From: Extensimonas soli
GTDB taxonomy: Bacteria; Pseudomonadota; Gammaproteobacteria; Burkholderiales; Burkholderiaceae_C
NCBI RefSeq assembly: GCF_029211265.1
Contig: NZ_JARGEL010000024.1
Span: 1 to 64,000 of the forward strand
Reading direction: 5' to 3'
Length of the DNA stretch: 64,000 nt
The notes beneath the pieces are model-generated. The model had not been told where the DNA came from, did not search any database, and saw only the letters and a program-made list of their open reading frames with translations. This document shows, in pieces, positions 10,268 through 20,419 of the stretch (its first letter is position 1; every line of letters starts with the position of its first letter). The position numbers and the translations under genes are program-made.

Positions 10268-13201
10268 TCACAAAGTGCGGGCGATTTCCTTGATTTCAAA
10301 GAATTCGAGCTGGTCACCCTCTTTGATGTCGTTGTAGTTCTTGAGCTTGATACCGCACTCGAAGCCTTCCTTGACCTCGCGCACGTCGTCCTTCATGCGC
10401 TTGAGCGATTCGATCTCGCCCGTGTAGATGACGACGTTGTCGCGCAGCAGGCGGAAATGCGCGTCGCGCCGCACCAGGCCATGCGTGACGTAGCAGCCCG
10501 CCACCGTGCCGATCTTGGAGGCCACGAACACCGTGCGGATCTCCGCCGTGCCTGTGACTTCCTCCTTCTGCTCGGGCGCGAGCATGCCCGACATGGCCGC
10601 CTTCAGGTCATCCACGGCGTCGTAGATGATGTCGTAGTAGCGGATGTCCACGTCGTTGCCCTCGGCGAGCTTGCGGGCATTCGCGTCGGCGCGCACATTG
10701 AAGCCGATCACCACGGCCTTGGACGCGATCGCGAGGTTGATGTCGGATTCGCTGATGCCGCCCACGCCCGCATACACGAGCTGCACCTTGACCTCGTCGG
10801 TCGAGAGCTTGAGCAGCGACTGCGCCAGCGCCTCCTGCGAGCCCTGCACGTCGGCCTTGAGGATGATGGGCAGGGTCTTGACCTCGCCCGCCGTCATTTC
10901 GGCGAACATGTTTTCGAGCTTCGCGGCCTGCTGCTTGGCGAGCTTGGTGTTGCGGAACTTGCCCGCGCGGTAGGTGGCGATCTCGCGCGCACGGCGCTCG
11001 TCGCTGAGCACCATGAACTCGTCGCCAGCCTGCGGCACCTCGGTCAGGCCCTGGATTTCCACGGGGATGGACGGCCCGGCGGACTTCGTCGAGCGGCCGT
11101 TTTCGTCGAGCATGGCGCGCACACGGCCGTAGGTCTGGCCTGCGAGCACCACGTCGCCCACTTTGAGCGTCCCCGACTGCACGAGCACTGTGGCCACGGG
11201 GCCGCGGCCCTTGTCGAGCTTGGCTTCGATCACCAGGCCCTTGGCCGACGCTTCGACCGGCGCCTCGAGCTCGAGCACCTCGGCCTGCAGCAGCACCTGC
11301 TCGAGCAGCTCGTCGATGCCCTGGCCGGTCTTGGCCGACACCGCCACGAAGGGCGAATCGCCGCCGTACTCCTCGGGCACGACCTCCTCGACGATGAGCT
11401 CCTGCTTGACGCGATCGGGATTGGCGTCGGGCTTGTCGATCTTGTTCACCGCAACCACGATGGGCACTCCTGCGGCCTTGGCGTGCTTGACCGCCTCCTT
11501 GGTCTGCGGCATCACGCCGTCGTCGGCGGCCACGACCAGGATCACGATGTCGGTCGCCTGCGCGCCGCGTGCGCGCATCGCCGTGAACGCCTCGTGGCCC
11601 GGCGTGTCGAGGAAGGTGATGGTGCCGCGCGGCGTCTCCACGTGGTAGGCGCCGATGTGCTGCGTGATGCCGCCGGCCTCGCCCGCAGCGACCTTGGCGC
11701 GGCGGATGTAGTCGAGCAGCGAGGTCTTGCCGTGGTCCACGTGGCCCATCACGGTCACCACGGGTGGGCGCGGCAGCAGCGGCGCGTTGGCGTGCGCGGC
11801 TTCTTCTTCGGGGAATGCCTCGGGGTCGTCGAGCGCGGCCACCACGGCCTTGTGGCCGAGTTCCTCGACCGTGATCATGGCCGTGTCCTGGTCCAGAGGC
11901 TGGTTGATGGTGACCATCTGCCCCATCTTCATGAGCACCTTGATCACTTCCGAGGCCTTGACCGACATCTTGTGCGCAAGCTCGGCCACCGTGATGGTCT
12001 CGGGCACGTGCACTTCAAGCACGCGCGCCTCGGCCGGTGCGGCATGCGCGTCTTCACGCTGCTCGCGATGGTCCCTGTCGTTGCCGCGACGGCCCCTGGG
12101 TCCGGCACGCCAGGCACCGCGGCCCGCGCCACCGCTCGTATCGCCGCGCGTCTTGATTTCTTTTTTCTTGGCCGTATCGCCGGCCCAGCTCGAGGACAGC
12201 TTGGCCGACTTGACTTCCTTGCTACCGCCAGGCGCTGCGGGCGCTGCCGGGCGCGCACCGCCACCGCCGGCACCAGCGCCAGCCTGCGCAGCCGGCTTGT
12301 GCAACGTGCCTTTTTTGGCGTCGCCCGCAGGCTTGGCCGCGGGTTTGGGCTCTTCTTTCTTTTCTTCCTTCTTGGCCACCATCACGGTTTTTCGAGGTGT
12401 GGCCAGCATGGAACGGATGGCTGCCGCCTCGGCCTCGGCCTTGCGGCGGCGCGCCTCGAGGTCGGCGGCACGCGCGGCCTCTTCTGCGGCGCGCGCTTTG
12501 GACTCGACTTCGGCCTTTTCGCGTTCGGCCTGCTGCTGCGCCGCACGCGCCGCGGCCTCATCGGCCTGGGTGCGCGCAGCCTCCTGCTGGGCCGCCGTGG
12601 CCTTGGCTTTCTTTTCGGCCTCTTGGGCAGCGTAGGCGGCGGCGCGTTCATCGGCTTCGCGCTCACGGCGTTCACGCTCTTCACGCTCGCGCTGCTCGCG
12701 CGCTTCGCGCTCGTGGCGCTGCTGCGCGAGCTCTTCCTCCTGGCGCCGGATCAGCTCCGCCTGCTGGCGCGCCTCTTCCTCGCGGCGCGTCCACTCGCGC
12801 TCCTGCGCTGAAGCCACGGCCGATTCCGGCTCCGTGTCGGCGTGGGCATGCTCGCCCACCAGCGCCGGCGCGCCCATGTCGGCCGTCGCTTCGGCCATGT
12901 CCTCGCGCTTGATGAAGGTGCGCTTCTTGCGCACTTCGACCTGGATGGTGCGCGCCTTGCCGCTCGCGTCAGCCTGCTTGATCTCGGTGGTGGATTTTTT
13001 CACCAGGGTGATCTTTTTGCGGTCACCCGAGGCGGTGCCGTGGCTGGCCTGCAGGTGGGCGAGCAGCTTTTGCTTGTCCGCCTCGGTGAGCTGGTCGGAT
13101 GCACTGGTCTTGGCCACGCCTGCGGCACGCAACTGGTCGAGCAGGATGGCTGGGGATTTTTTGAGTTCGTTCGCGAACTCTGCAACGGTGTTACTGGACA
13201 T
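10268..13201 (-). CDS. infB: Translation initiation factor IF-2
   Basis: GTPase that brings fMet-tRNA to the 30S subunit. The 977-residue protein begins with an IF2_N domain ([20 protein letters not shown]). A long Ala/Glu/Arg/Lys-rich charged linker follows at about residues 130-390, strongly helical and longer than the 890-residue E. coli protein. A second IF2_N copy precedes the G domain. G1 GHVDHGKT is near residue 485, G3 DTPGHEAF near 533 and G4 NKID near 585. Domains II to IV follow. It lies 24 bases downstream of nusA in the classic nusA operon. Confidence 0.97.
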   Translation of the reverse strand: MSSNTVAEFANELKKSPAILLDQLRAAGVAKTSASDQLTEADKQKLLAHLQASHGTASGDRKKITLVKKSTTEIKQADASGKARTIQVEVRKKRTFIKREDMAEATADMGAPALVGEHAHADTEPESAVASAQEREWTRREEEARQQAELIRRQEEELAQQRHEREAREQREREERERREREADERAAAYAAQEAEKKAKATAAQQEAARTQADEAAARAAQQQAEREKAEVESKARAAEEAARAADLEARRRKAEAEAAAIRSMLATPRKTVMVAKKEEKKEEPKPAAKPAGDAKKGTLHKPAAQAGAGAGGGGARPAAPAAPGGSKEVKSAKLSSSWAGDTAKKKEIKTRGDTSGGAGRGAWRAGPRGRRGNDRDHREQREDAHAAPAEARVLEVHVPETITVAELAHKMSVKASEVIKVLMKMGQMVTINQPLDQDTAMITVEELGHKAVVAALDDPEAFPEEEAAHANAPLLPRPPVVTVMGHVDHGKTSLLDYIRRAKVAAGEAGGITQHIGAYHVETPRGTITFLDTPGHEAFTAMRARGAQATDIVILVVAADDGVMPQTKEAVKHAKAAGVPIVVAVNKIDKPDANPDRVKQELIVEEVVPEEYGGDSPFVAVSAKTGQGIDELLEQVLLQAEVLELEAPVEASAKGLVIEAKLDKGRGPVATVLVQSGTLKVGDVVLAGQTYGRVRAMLDENGRSTKSAGPSIPVEIQGLTEVPQAGDEFMVLSDERRAREIATYRAGKFRNTKLAKQQAAKLENMFAEMTAGEVKTLPIILKADVQGSQEALAQSLLKLSTDEVKVQLVYAGVGGISESDINLAIASKAVVIGFNVRADANARKLAEGNDVDIRYYDIIYDAVDDLKAAMSGMLAPEQKEEVTGTAEIRTVFVASKIGTVAGCYVTHGLVRRDAHFRLLRDNVVIYTGEIESLKRMKDDVREVKEGFECGIKLKNYNDIKEGDQLEFFEIKEIARTL

Positions 13202-13225
13202 AAATGCTTCGTGCCTCCCTGACCC

Positions 13226-14710
13226 TCATTGCTGGCCCGCAAACCAATGTTCGCGTGCTTTCATAATCAAGGCCTTGGCCTCATCCTCGGACTGGCCGGT
13301 GATGGCCGTGAGTTCATCGACGGCCAGGTCGCCCAGGTCGTCGCGCGTGTGCACACCGTGCTCTGCCAGCTTGGCGATCAGCTCGGGCGTGAGGCCGTCG
13401 AGGTCGCGCAAGTCCTGCGACGACTCCTCCACGCCTTCTTCGCGCGCGATCTCCATCGTCAGCAGCGCGTCCTTGGCACGCGCGCGCAACTCATTGACCG
13501 TGTCTTCGTCCAGGGACTCGATCGCCAGCATTTCCTGCAGCGGCACGTAGGCCACTTCTTCCAGACTGGAAAAGCCCTCGGCCACCAGGATGTCGGCGAT
13601 TTCCTCATCGACGTCGAGCTTTTCGATGAACAGCTTGCGCAGCGTGGCGGTTTCTTCGGCCTGCTTTTGCGCCGATTCGGCAGCGTCCATGATGTTGATC
13701 TTCCAGCCCGTGAGCTCGGAGGCCAGGCGCACGTTCTGGCCGCCGCGACCAATCGCGATGGCGAGGTTTTCCTCATCGACCACCACGTCCATCGCGTGCT
13801 TTTCCTCATCGACCACGATGGACTGCACGTTCGCCGGCGCGAGCGCGCCAATGACGAACTGCGCCGGGTCTTCCGACCACAGCACGATGTCCACGCGCTC
13901 GCCCGCGAGTTCGTTGGTCACCGCAGTGACGCGCGAGCCACGTACGCCCACGCAGGTGCCTATCGGGTCGATGCGCTTGTCATGGCTCAGCACGGCGATC
14001 TTCGCGCGGCTGCCGGCGTCACGCGCGCAGCTCTTGATTTCGAGCAGGCCCTGCTCGATTTCGGGCACTTCCTGGCGAAAGAGCTCGATCATGAATTCGG
14101 GTGCGGCGCGCGAGAGGATGATGGGCGCGCCGCGCAGCGTCGGATCGACTTCGAGAATGATCGCGCGCACCCGGTCGCCTATGCGCAGATTCTCCTTGGG
14201 GATCATCTCGCTGCGCTTGAGGCGCCCCTCCACGCGGCCGCTTTCAATGATCAGGTCGCCCTTGTCCAGGCGCTTGACGGTGCCGCTGAAGATTTTTTCG
14301 CCGCGGCTCATGAAGTCGCTGAGCAGCGTCTCGCGCTCGGCATCGCGGATTTTCTGCAGGATCACCTGTTTGGCCGCCATCGCGCCTATGCGCCCGATCG
14401 GCACCGATTCGACGGACTCTTCGATGTATTCGCCCACCTCGATGCCGGGCACACGCTCGCGCGCGTCCATGAGCAGCTCTTCGGCGTCGGGGTTTTGCAA
14501 GCCGGCCTCGTCGGGCACGACCAGCCAGCGGCGGAAAGTCTCGTAGTCGCCGGTGTCACGATCGACCGCCACGCGAATGTCCACCTCGCCCTTGTAGAGC
14601 TTTTTCGTGGCCTGCGCGAGCGCCGCCTCGACGGCAGCCAGCACCACGTCGCGCTCCACGTTTTTCTCGCGCGAAATGGCATCGATCAACATCAACAATT
14701 CGCGATTCAT
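13226..14710 (-). CDS. nusA: Transcription termination/antitermination protein NusA
   Basis: RNA polymerase-binding factor that promotes pausing, termination and antitermination. The 494-residue protein starts [20 protein letters not shown]. It has the N-terminal RNAP-binding domain, an S1 domain at about residues 135-200, and KH1/KH2 at about 230-345 ([15 protein letters not shown] and [13 protein letters not shown]). Two acidic C-terminal repeats of helix-hairpin-helix type end in [11 protein letters not shown]. It lies between rimP and infB. NusA may act on the leader hairpin at 15530-15558 upstream of its own operon. Confidence 0.97.
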   Translation of the reverse strand: MNRELLMLIDAISREKNVERDVVLAAVEAALAQATKKLYKGEVDIRVAVDRDTGDYETFRRWLVVPDEAGLQNPDAEELLMDARERVPGIEVGEYIEESVESVPIGRIGAMAAKQVILQKIRDAERETLLSDFMSRGEKIFSGTVKRLDKGDLIIESGRVEGRLKRSEMIPKENLRIGDRVRAIILEVDPTLRGAPIILSRAAPEFMIELFRQEVPEIEQGLLEIKSCARDAGSRAKIAVLSHDKRIDPIGTCVGVRGSRVTAVTNELAGERVDIVLWSEDPAQFVIGALAPANVQSIVVDEEKHAMDVVVDEENLAIAIGRGGQNVRLASELTGWKINIMDAAESAQKQAEETATLRKLFIEKLDVDEEIADILVAEGFSSLEEVAYVPLQEMLAIESLDEDTVNELRARAKDALLTMEIAREEGVEESSQDLRDLDGLTPELIAKLAEHGVHTRDDLGDLAVDELTAITGQSEDEAKALIMKAREHWFAGQQ

Positions 14711-14770
14711 GCGACAACTCTCCTGTAATCCAATCCTTGTGCCCGCGCTCCGCGCGGACCCTGCGAGCGC

Positions 14771-15385
14771 TCAGCCAGCGCGCCCCTTGAAGTCCACGAT
14801 GGGCGCAAGCCGCGCCTCGCGCAACTCGTCGAGCGCGAAGCCCAGCACCTGCACGGGTGCCGGCGCACGCTTCTTGCTCACCCTTTGCCCAGGCTTGGGC
14901 GCGGGCGCATCGCTCCAGACAATTTGCCAGCCGCCCGACGCCGCGCGCTCCAGCGTGCCGCGAAACTTCTTGCGCAGCGCGTGCACCTGCCCTGCAGCCG
15001 CACCGCCTATGGGCGCCTTGAGGGTGATGTCTATCACCGCCCCCGTGAAGCGCATGAAATCCTGCTCGTGGCGCAGCGGCCGGTCTATGCCCGGCGAAGA
15101 CACTTCGAGGCGCTTGTAATCGACCCCTTCGACCTCGAGGGCGAACTGCAACTGGCGCGTAACCTTCTCGCAATCCTCCACCGTCACGAAGCGCTCCACC
15201 GGCCCGGCGGCTTCGGCGTGCCCTGCCGGCTGCACCGCATCCGCATCCGCATCCGCATCCGCATCCGGCGGCAGCCAGGGCATATCGATGGTGACGCGCA
15301 GCAAGCCCCCCGCGGAGCGTTCGACCTCCACCAGGTCGTAACCCAGCCCGCGCACCACTTGTTCGACGACTTGCTGCAATGCCAC
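14771..15385 (-). CDS. rimP: Ribosome maturation factor RimP
   Basis: Needed for 30S subunit maturation. The 204-residue protein is longer than the usual 150-170. I chose the GTG start before ALQQVVEQVVRGLGYDLVEV because that is the family N-terminus; the frame stays open upstream but through non-homologous sequence. The RimP core SSPGIDRPLRHEQDFMRF lies near residue 95. Residues 43-52 are a (Asp-Ala)5 run from a hexanucleotide repeat (15235-15264). A basic insert near 165 and an acidic tail follow. It is the first gene of the rimP-nusA-infB-rbfA-truB-typA array. Confidence 0.93.
   Translation of the reverse strand: MALQQVVEQVVRGLGYDLVEVERSAGGLLRVTIDMPWLPPDADADADADAVQPAGHAEAAGPVERFVTVEDCEKVTRQLQFALEVEGVDYKRLEVSSPGIDRPLRHEQDFMRFTGAVIDITLKAPIGGAAAGQVHALRKKFRGTLERAASGGWQIVWSDAPAPKPGQRVSKKRAPAPVQVLGFALDELREARLAPIVDFKGRAG
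15235..15264. repeat. Hexanucleotide tandem repeat (CCGCAT)5 inside rimP
   Basis: Five exact copies of CCGCAT lie head to tail and encode alternating Asp-Ala on the minus strand. The six-base unit keeps the frame whatever the copy number, so copy changes would alter linker length rather than switch the gene off. Confidence 0.95.
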
Positions 15386-15529
15386 GAAAATCCGTTCTCT
15401 GTGCCGAAAAACAAAAAAACCCGACAACCCCTGAAACCCTGCTTTGCAAGCGGGCCCCTGAGGCTTCGAGCTCCACAAAAACGACCGTTCGAGATGTACC
15501 GCCTCAAATGACCGACTTGGCGATCGACC

Positions 15530-15558
15530 AAAAAAAACGGGCGGATGGCACCCGCCCG
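15530..15558 (-). terminator. Leader terminator/attenuator-like hairpin before rimP-nusA
   Basis: On the minus strand CGGGCGG (15558-15552), a seven-base loop and CCGCCCG (15544-15538) are followed by eight T residues (15537-15530). It begins about 12 bases after the predicted transcription start and about 145 bases before rimP. The outer words CGACC and GGTCG could extend or compete with the stem. On the plus strand it has no T-run, so it acts leftwards. Confidence 0.75.
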
Positions 15559-15576
15559 ATCGGTCGTGAGCCTTGG

Positions 15577-15605
15577 ATTCTAACGGCCAGCGCCCGCTCT
15601 TGCAA
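15577..15605 (-). promoter_or_regulatory. Sigma70-type promoter of the rimP-nusA-infB operon
   Basis: On the minus strand TTGCAA (15605-15600), a 17-base spacer and TAGAAT (15582-15577) give a good housekeeping promoter match. The start would fall near 15570. No gene lies between it and rimP except the leader hairpin. Confidence 0.7.
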
Positions 15606-15668
15606 GCGCTATCGAAAGCAAAAAAGAAGCCAAGCGGACACAAGACGGGGGGATGGAACAATGCACGC

Positions 15669-16646
15669 ATGCCCATTTTTCACGCTCCAGGCCCGCCCGG
15701 GCCGCAAGCCGCGCGCGCCGCAAGCCACCTTCCTTGGTGGGGCCCAGCGCGCCCGCCTTTTTTACTGCTCACTTTCGCCTGCATGGCCTGGGCCGTAGCC
15801 TGCAGCGGCTGGCTGGCGCACCAGCATGGGCAGGTGCTGAACTGGGCCGACGCGGCACTCGCCACCCTGGGCGCGCTGGCAGCGCACCTGGGCACGAATG
15901 CGCTCAACGAATATGCAGACTTCCGCTCGGGCCTGGACGCACAGACGCAGCGCACGCCCTTCAGCGGCGGCAGCGGTGTGCTACCCGCGCGCCCTGCACT
16001 GGCCAGCGTGGCGCTGGGCATGGGCGTGGCCGCTCTGGCACTGAGCGCGGCCACGGGGGTGTATTTTCTTTGGCGGCATGCCGCCGCCCTGCCCGTTTTG
16101 CTGCCGCTGGGGCTGGCCGGGCTGGTGCTGGCCGCCGCCTACACCCCCTGGATCACGCGCCACCCCTGGCTGTGCCTGATCGCACCGGGGCTGGGTTTCG
16201 GCCCTTTGATGGCGCTGGGCACAGCGGCCGTGCTGCTCGGCGGCCTCACGGCGCAGACTGCCGCCACCATGGGCCTTGCGTCATTGCTGCCCTTCGGCCT
16301 GGCGAACGCCTTGCTGCTGCTCAACCAGTTTCCCGACGTCGAGGCCGACCGCCGCGCTGGCCGGCGCACCCTGCCCATTGTGCTGGGCAAGGAGCAGGCC
16401 TGGCCCGTGCTGGCGGCGCAATATCTGCTGGCTTACGGTGCTTTGCTGGCCACCGTGGCGGCCCGCGATGTGCCGCCTGCGGCCTTGCTGGGGCTGCTCA
16501 CTTTGCCCCTGGCGGCAAAAACCATGCACCATGCCGCCTGCCATGCCAACGACACCGCCGCACTGCTGCCTGCCATGCGCTGGAATGTGTTCCTCAGCCT
16601 GGCGACACCCGTCCTCGCCGCCGCCGGGGTGGCTTGGGGGGCCTGA
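15669..16646 (+). CDS. UbiA/MenA-type prenyltransferase
   Basis: A 325-residue integral membrane prenyltransferase of the UbiA superfamily, closest in motif style to 1,4-dihydroxy-2-naphthoate prenyltransferases (MenA). The first Asp-rich motif is NEYADFRSGLD near residue 82, followed by TPFSGGSGVLP. The second, NQFPDVEADRRAGRRTLP, is near residue 220. About eight hydrophobic segments are visible. The start MPIFHAPGPPG is chosen over an upstream in-frame ATG because the intervening 32 residues are polar and unconserved. No other menaquinone genes are present and Comamonadaceae mainly use ubiquinone, so the acceptor is unknown. It is convergent with rnhA. Confidence 0.8.
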   Translation: MPIFHAPGPPGPQAARAASHLPWWGPARPPFLLLTFACMAWAVACSGWLAHQHGQVLNWADAALATLGALAAHLGTNALNEYADFRSGLDAQTQRTPFSGGSGVLPARPALASVALGMGVAALALSAATGVYFLWRHAAALPVLLPLGLAGLVLAAAYTPWITRHPWLCLIAPGLGFGPLMALGTAAVLLGGLTAQTAATMGLASLLPFGLANALLLLNQFPDVEADRRAGRRTLPIVLGKEQAWPVLAAQYLLAYGALLATVAARDVPPAALLGLLTLPLAAKTMHHAACHANDTAALLPAMRWNVFLSLATPVLAAAGVAWGA

Positions 16647-16697
16647 GCATGCTGCAACCCCGCGCCATCCACCGCCCACCATAGTCCCAAGACACTT

Positions 16698-17153
16698 TCA
16701 GGCGCTGCGGCGTTCCAGGACCTGCGCCACGCCCTGGTTGGCGAGCGCATCGGCGCGCTCGTTGCCCGGGTGGCCCGAGTGCCCGCGCACCCAGCGCCAC
16801 TCGATGCGGTGCCCGCGCTCGCGCACGAGCGCGTCGAGCTGTTGCCACAAGTCCACATTTTTCACCGGCTGCCCTGCAGCGGTGCGCCAGCCTTTGGCCT
16901 TCCAGCCGGCGAGCCATTCGGTGATGCCCTTGCGCACATACTGGCTGTCCAGGTGCAGCGTCACGGCGCACGGGCGCTTGAGCGCCGCCAGCGCCTCGAT
17001 CACGGCGCGCAGTTCCATGCGGTTGTTGGTGGTATTGGGCTCTCCGCCGAACAGCTCCTTTTCGTGGCTGCCCGAACGCAGCCACACGCCCCAGCCACCC
17101 GGCCCCGGGTTGCCCTTGCAGGCACCATCGGTATAAATCTCTACGTGGTTCAA
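16698..17153 (-). CDS. rnhA: Ribonuclease HI
   Basis: Cleaves the RNA strand of RNA/DNA hybrids. The 151-residue protein has the four-residue active site: Asp in [18 protein letters not shown], Glu in [13 protein letters not shown], Asp in [12 protein letters not shown], and Asp near the end in [19 protein letters not shown] supplies the histidine. I place the start at TTG (17153), which overlaps the stop of the upstream methyltransferase as TTGA and has AAGGA just before it. An ATG start would need a non-homologous extension. Confidence 0.93.
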   Translation of the reverse strand: MNHVEIYTDGACKGNPGPGGWGVWLRSGSHEKELFGGEPNTTNNRMELRAVIEALAALKRPCAVTLHLDSQYVRKGITEWLAGWKAKGWRTAAGQPVKNVDLWQQLDALVRERGHRIEWRWVRGHSGHPGNERADALANQGVAQVLERRSA

Positions 17154-17998
17154 TGCTTTTCCTTGTCCAAACGAGCGGCATGGGGCCCATGCGCTCCCTC
17201 GCCGCCACCAGGCCCCGCGTCCGCCCCGCGCAACCGCGCCACCGGCATGGACGCCGCGGCCCGCTGGCGCGCGGCGCGCCACGTGGGTTCGAGCAAGCGC
17301 AGGCCATGCACCCGCTTCACGGCCACGACGAAATACACGGCCCCCAAGACGGGCCAGGCGCGCGCGCCAAGTGCATCCATCCAGGCGAAGCGCTCGAGCC
17401 ACTGGCTGCCGCGCACGGCCGGCCGGTAGCAGCCGAATTGCGCCGATTCGACCTCGAAACTCAGCAGCCGCAGCCAGTCGCGCAGGCGCCGGTAGGCGAT
17501 GAATTCCGCCACGCCGGGCACGAAGCGCCCGCCCCAGCCCATGCGCTCCCACCAGCACGAGCGCATCTGGCGCAGCCCCCACAGGCTCAGCGTGTGCAGG
17601 CCGCTGATGATCACGCGGCCCTCGGGCACGAGCACGCGCTCGACCTCGCGCAGCGCCGCATGCGGGTCCACGCTGCGCTCCAGCGTATGCGGCAGCAGCA
17701 CGAGGTCCAGGCTTTGCGCCGAGAAAGGCAGGGCCGTGGGATCGGCGAGCAAAGCCGGCGGCGTGCCAGACAGAGGCCGCGCAGCCAATGCAGCCACGCC
17801 CTCCTGCCCCAGAGCCAGCCAGCGGTGCGGCATGCGGTTGCAGCGCAACCCGTCGAGCTGCGGCAGCCCCAGCTGCAAGCTGTGGTAGCCAAACACGTCG
17901 GCCACGGCAGCATCGAAGCGCTGCTGCTCCCAGGCCAGCAGGTAGCGGCCGGCGGCGCTGTCGAACCAGTCAAGGCCGCTGGAATCTGGTGCATTCAT
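17150..17998 (-). CDS. Class I SAM-dependent methyltransferase
   Basis: A 282-residue methyltransferase of the UbiE/type-11 superfamily, commonly found between gloB and rnhA in betaproteobacteria. Recognisable parts are [20 protein letters not shown] near residue 92 (motif II/post II region) and [20 protein letters not shown] near residue 120. The glycine-rich motif I is weak, as usual for this subgroup. Residues after 230 are Ala/Arg-rich and unconserved. The substrate is unknown. It overlaps rnhA by four bases and is divergent from gloB with 75 bases between. Confidence 0.85.
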   Translation of the reverse strand: MNAPDSSGLDWFDSAAGRYLLAWEQQRFDAAVADVFGYHSLQLGLPQLDGLRCNRMPHRWLALGQEGVAALAARPLSGTPPALLADPTALPFSAQSLDLVLLPHTLERSVDPHAALREVERVLVPEGRVIISGLHTLSLWGLRQMRSCWWERMGWGGRFVPGVAEFIAYRRLRDWLRLLSFEVESAQFGCYRPAVRGSQWLERFAWMDALGARAWPVLGAVYFVVAVKRVHGLRLLEPTWRAARQRAAASMPVARLRGADAGPGGGEGAHGPHAARLDKEKH

Positions 17999-18057
17999 GC
18001 GGGTGCCGCCCGAAAAACCCCTTGCCGCACACCGGGCACTCGCACCGCCGCGGTTTT

Positions 18058-18063
18058 TATAAT
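18058..18063 (+). promoter_or_regulatory. Likely -10 box of gloB
   Basis: A consensus TATAAT lies only 10 bases before the gloB ATG, so the transcript would start three or four bases upstream of the start codon and be nearly leaderless. The -35 region (18035-18040, GGCACT) is poor. Confidence 0.4.
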
Positions 18064-18073
18064 CCTCAGGACC

Positions 18074-18853
18074 ATGAAGCTGATTCCTCTACCCGCTTTT
18101 AGCGACAACTATCTGTGGCTGCTCCACGACGCTGCGGGCCATGCCCTGGTCGTGGACCCGGGCGACGCGACGCCCGTTTTCGATGCGCTGCAGCGCCTGG
18201 GCTTGCAATTGCGGGCGATTTTAGTCACGCACCACCACCCCGACCATGTCGGCGGTGTGGCTGCCTTGCGCGACGCCACCGGGGCGCAGGTCTATGGCCC
18301 CGCGCGCGAAACCGTCCCCGAGCCGCTCGTGCGCCTACAGCAAGGCGGCACCGTCGAGGTGCTGGGCCTGCGCTTGGCGGTGCTCGACGTACCCGGCCAC
18401 ACGGCGGGGCATATTGCATTTTTCGCCCCCGAAGTCGAGGGCGGGCCGCTGCTGTTTTGCGGCGACACCTTGTTTTCCGGCGGCTGCGGGCGGCTGTTCG
18501 AGGGCACGCCTGCGCAAATGCTCGCCTCGCTCGACCAGTTTGCAGCGCTGCCCGGCGCCACGCGCGTGTGCTGCGCCCATGAATACACGCTCTCGAACCT
18601 GAAATTCGCCCGCGCCGTGGAGCCCGACAACCAGGCCCTGCGCGACTACCAGCAGCACTGTGAAGGCCTGCGCGCCCAGGGCCTGCCCACCTTGCCCTCG
18701 ACCGTCGCGCTCGAGCGCGCCATCAACCCATTCTTGCGCACCCGCGAAGCCGCCGTGGCGGCCGCCGCGCAACGCCACGACCCCGCCGTGAACCCTGCCG
18801 ACCCCGTAGCCGTGCTGGCCGCATTGCGCGCATGGAAAAACGGCTTTCAATGA
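18074..18853 (+). CDS. gloB: Hydroxyacylglutathione hydrolase (glyoxalase II)
   Basis: Hydrolyses S-lactoylglutathione to lactate and glutathione, the second step of methylglyoxal detoxification. The 259-residue protein is full length. It has the metallo-beta-lactamase motif THHHPDHVGG near residue 53, the GHTAGHIAFF histidine near 113, the bridging aspartate in FCGDTLFSGGCGRLFEGT near 135, and CCAHEYTLSNLKFA near 170. The C-terminal glutathione-binding helices end NPFLRTRE...AWKNGFQ. It overlaps mltD by four bases (ATGA), so the two are probably translated together. Confidence 0.96.
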   Translation: MKLIPLPAFSDNYLWLLHDAAGHALVVDPGDATPVFDALQRLGLQLRAILVTHHHPDHVGGVAALRDATGAQVYGPARETVPEPLVRLQQGGTVEVLGLRLAVLDVPGHTAGHIAFFAPEVEGGPLLFCGDTLFSGGCGRLFEGTPAQMLASLDQFAALPGATRVCCAHEYTLSNLKFARAVEPDNQALRDYQQHCEGLRAQGLPTLPSTVALERAINPFLRTREAAVAAAAQRHDPAVNPADPVAVLAALRAWKNGFQ

Positions 18854-20406
18854 GCTGGTTGCGCTGGGCCTTGCTCGCCAGCCTGCTGTGGCTGGCAGGG
18901 TGTGCGACGACGAATACCCCGGGCGATCCTGCAGCCGGCAGGGATGGCACGGCCGCAACCCCGACTGCAGCGTCCAGCAGCGCCGCGCAATTCCCGAGCG
19001 GCTCGCTGCGCCCCATCACCTCCGCCGAGGCCGCACGTGGCGGCGTGGCCTCACTCACGGCGCCCGTCGACCTGTGGGATCGCATCCGCCGCGGCTTTGC
19101 CATGCCCGATCTGCAGGACGACCTGGTGCAGGACCGCATCCAGTGGTACAGCGCCCGCCCCGACTACCTGCAGCGCATGACGCTGCGTTCGAGCAAGTAC
19201 CTGTTTTACATCGTCGAAGAGCTCGAACGCCGCGGCATGCCCACCGAACTCGCGCTGCTGCCCTACGTGGAGAGCGCCTTCAACCCGCAGGCCGTCTCGC
19301 GCGCCAAGGCCGCCGGCATGTGGCAGTTCATGCCCGCCACGGGCACGACCTTCGACCTCAAGCAAAACGCTTTCCGAGACGACCGGCGCGACGTGCTTGC
19401 CTCCACGCGCGCCGCGCTCGACTACCTGCAAAAGCTCTACGGCATGTTCGGCGACTGGCACCTGGCGCTGGCCGCATACAACTGGGGCGAAGGCAACGTG
19501 GCCCGCGCCATCGCGCGCAACCAGAAAGCGGGGCTGGGCATCAAATACACCGACCTGAACCTGCCCGCCGAAACGCGCATGTACGTGCCCAAGCTGCTCG
19601 CGGTGAAAAACATCGTGGCCAGCCCCGACAGCTTCCGCGCCGAGCTCGCGCCCATCGAAAACCACCCTTATTTCCAGACCGTGGAGATCAAGCACGACAT
19701 CGACGTGGCGCTCGTCGCCAAGCTCGCCGGCATCCGCGAGGAGGACTTCCGCGCGCTCAATCCGTCATTCCACCGCCCCACGATCTTCGCCGCCGGCACG
19801 CCGCGCATCCTGCTGCCCTGGGACAACGCGCGCGTGTTCGAGCGCAACCTCGAAGCCTACGACCAGGGCGAATACGCAAGCTGGACAGTCTGGACCGCGC
19901 CTGCGACCATGAGCGTGGCCGAGGCGGCCCAGCGCATGGGCATGAGCGAAAGCGACCTGCGCAGCGTCAACAACATCCCGCCGCGCATGCTCATCCGCGC
20001 GGGCGCGGCACTGCTCGTGCCACGCAGCGCCACGCGGCGCGAGGACGTGCCCGGACAGATCGCCGACAACGGCCAGCTGCTGCTGGCCCCCGAGGTCGTT
20101 ACACGCCGCACCGTCGTGGGCGCACGCAAGGGCGACACCGTGGCGCGCCTGGCGCAGCGCTACCGCCTGAGCGCCGCCCAGGTGGCGCAGTGGAACGACA
20201 CCAAGGTGAACGCCGCCTTCAGAGCCGGCCAGCAAGTGGTGCTGTTCGTGCCCGTGCGCATGACGGGCGCCCGTGCGCAAAGCGCGGCTCGCCACAGTGC
20301 AACGCGCAGTTCCGGCCCCGTGCGCAAACAGGCTGCCACCACCAAACGCAGCAGCAGGCCCGCCGCTGCCGCCCAGCCGCACAAAGTCAAAACCACAAGA
20401 CGCTGA
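18850..20406 (+). CDS. mltD: Membrane-bound lytic murein transglycosylase D
   Basis: Outer-membrane lipoprotein that cleaves peptidoglycan to 1,6-anhydromuropeptides. The 518-residue protein starts MSWLRWALLASLLWLAGC, with a lipobox cysteine at residue 18. The SLT domain covers about 115-230, with catalytic Glu141 in LLPYVESAFNP and the GMWQFMPATG and AAYNWGEGNVARAI motifs. Two LysM-like repeats follow at about 345-400 and 420-475. A basic low-complexity tail ends the protein. The start at 18850 is favoured by the ATGA overlap with gloB; an ATG six codons earlier is possible. Confidence 0.93.
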   Translation: MSWLRWALLASLLWLAGCATTNTPGDPAAGRDGTAATPTAASSSAAQFPSGSLRPITSAEAARGGVASLTAPVDLWDRIRRGFAMPDLQDDLVQDRIQWYSARPDYLQRMTLRSSKYLFYIVEELERRGMPTELALLPYVESAFNPQAVSRAKAAGMWQFMPATGTTFDLKQNAFRDDRRDVLASTRAALDYLQKLYGMFGDWHLALAAYNWGEGNVARAIARNQKAGLGIKYTDLNLPAETRMYVPKLLAVKNIVASPDSFRAELAPIENHPYFQTVEIKHDIDVALVAKLAGIREEDFRALNPSFHRPTIFAAGTPRILLPWDNARVFERNLEAYDQGEYASWTVWTAPATMSVAEAAQRMGMSESDLRSVNNIPPRMLIRAGAALLVPRSATRREDVPGQIADNGQLLLAPEVVTRRTVVGARKGDTVARLAQRYRLSAAQVAQWNDTKVNAAFRAGQQVVLFVPVRMTGARAQSAARHSATRSSGPVRKQAATTKRSSRPAAAAQPHKVKTTRR

Positions 20407-20419
20407 TTTCCCCCTTCCG

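Noticed and set aside
10238-12811. An 857-codon open frame on the plus strand
   Set aside because: It is antisense to infB and has no family resemblance; a GC-driven shadow.
15385-15668. A tRNA or small RNA gene in the rimP upstream gap
   Set aside because: No cloverleaf or terminal CCA was found; the structure there is explained by the promoter and leader hairpin.
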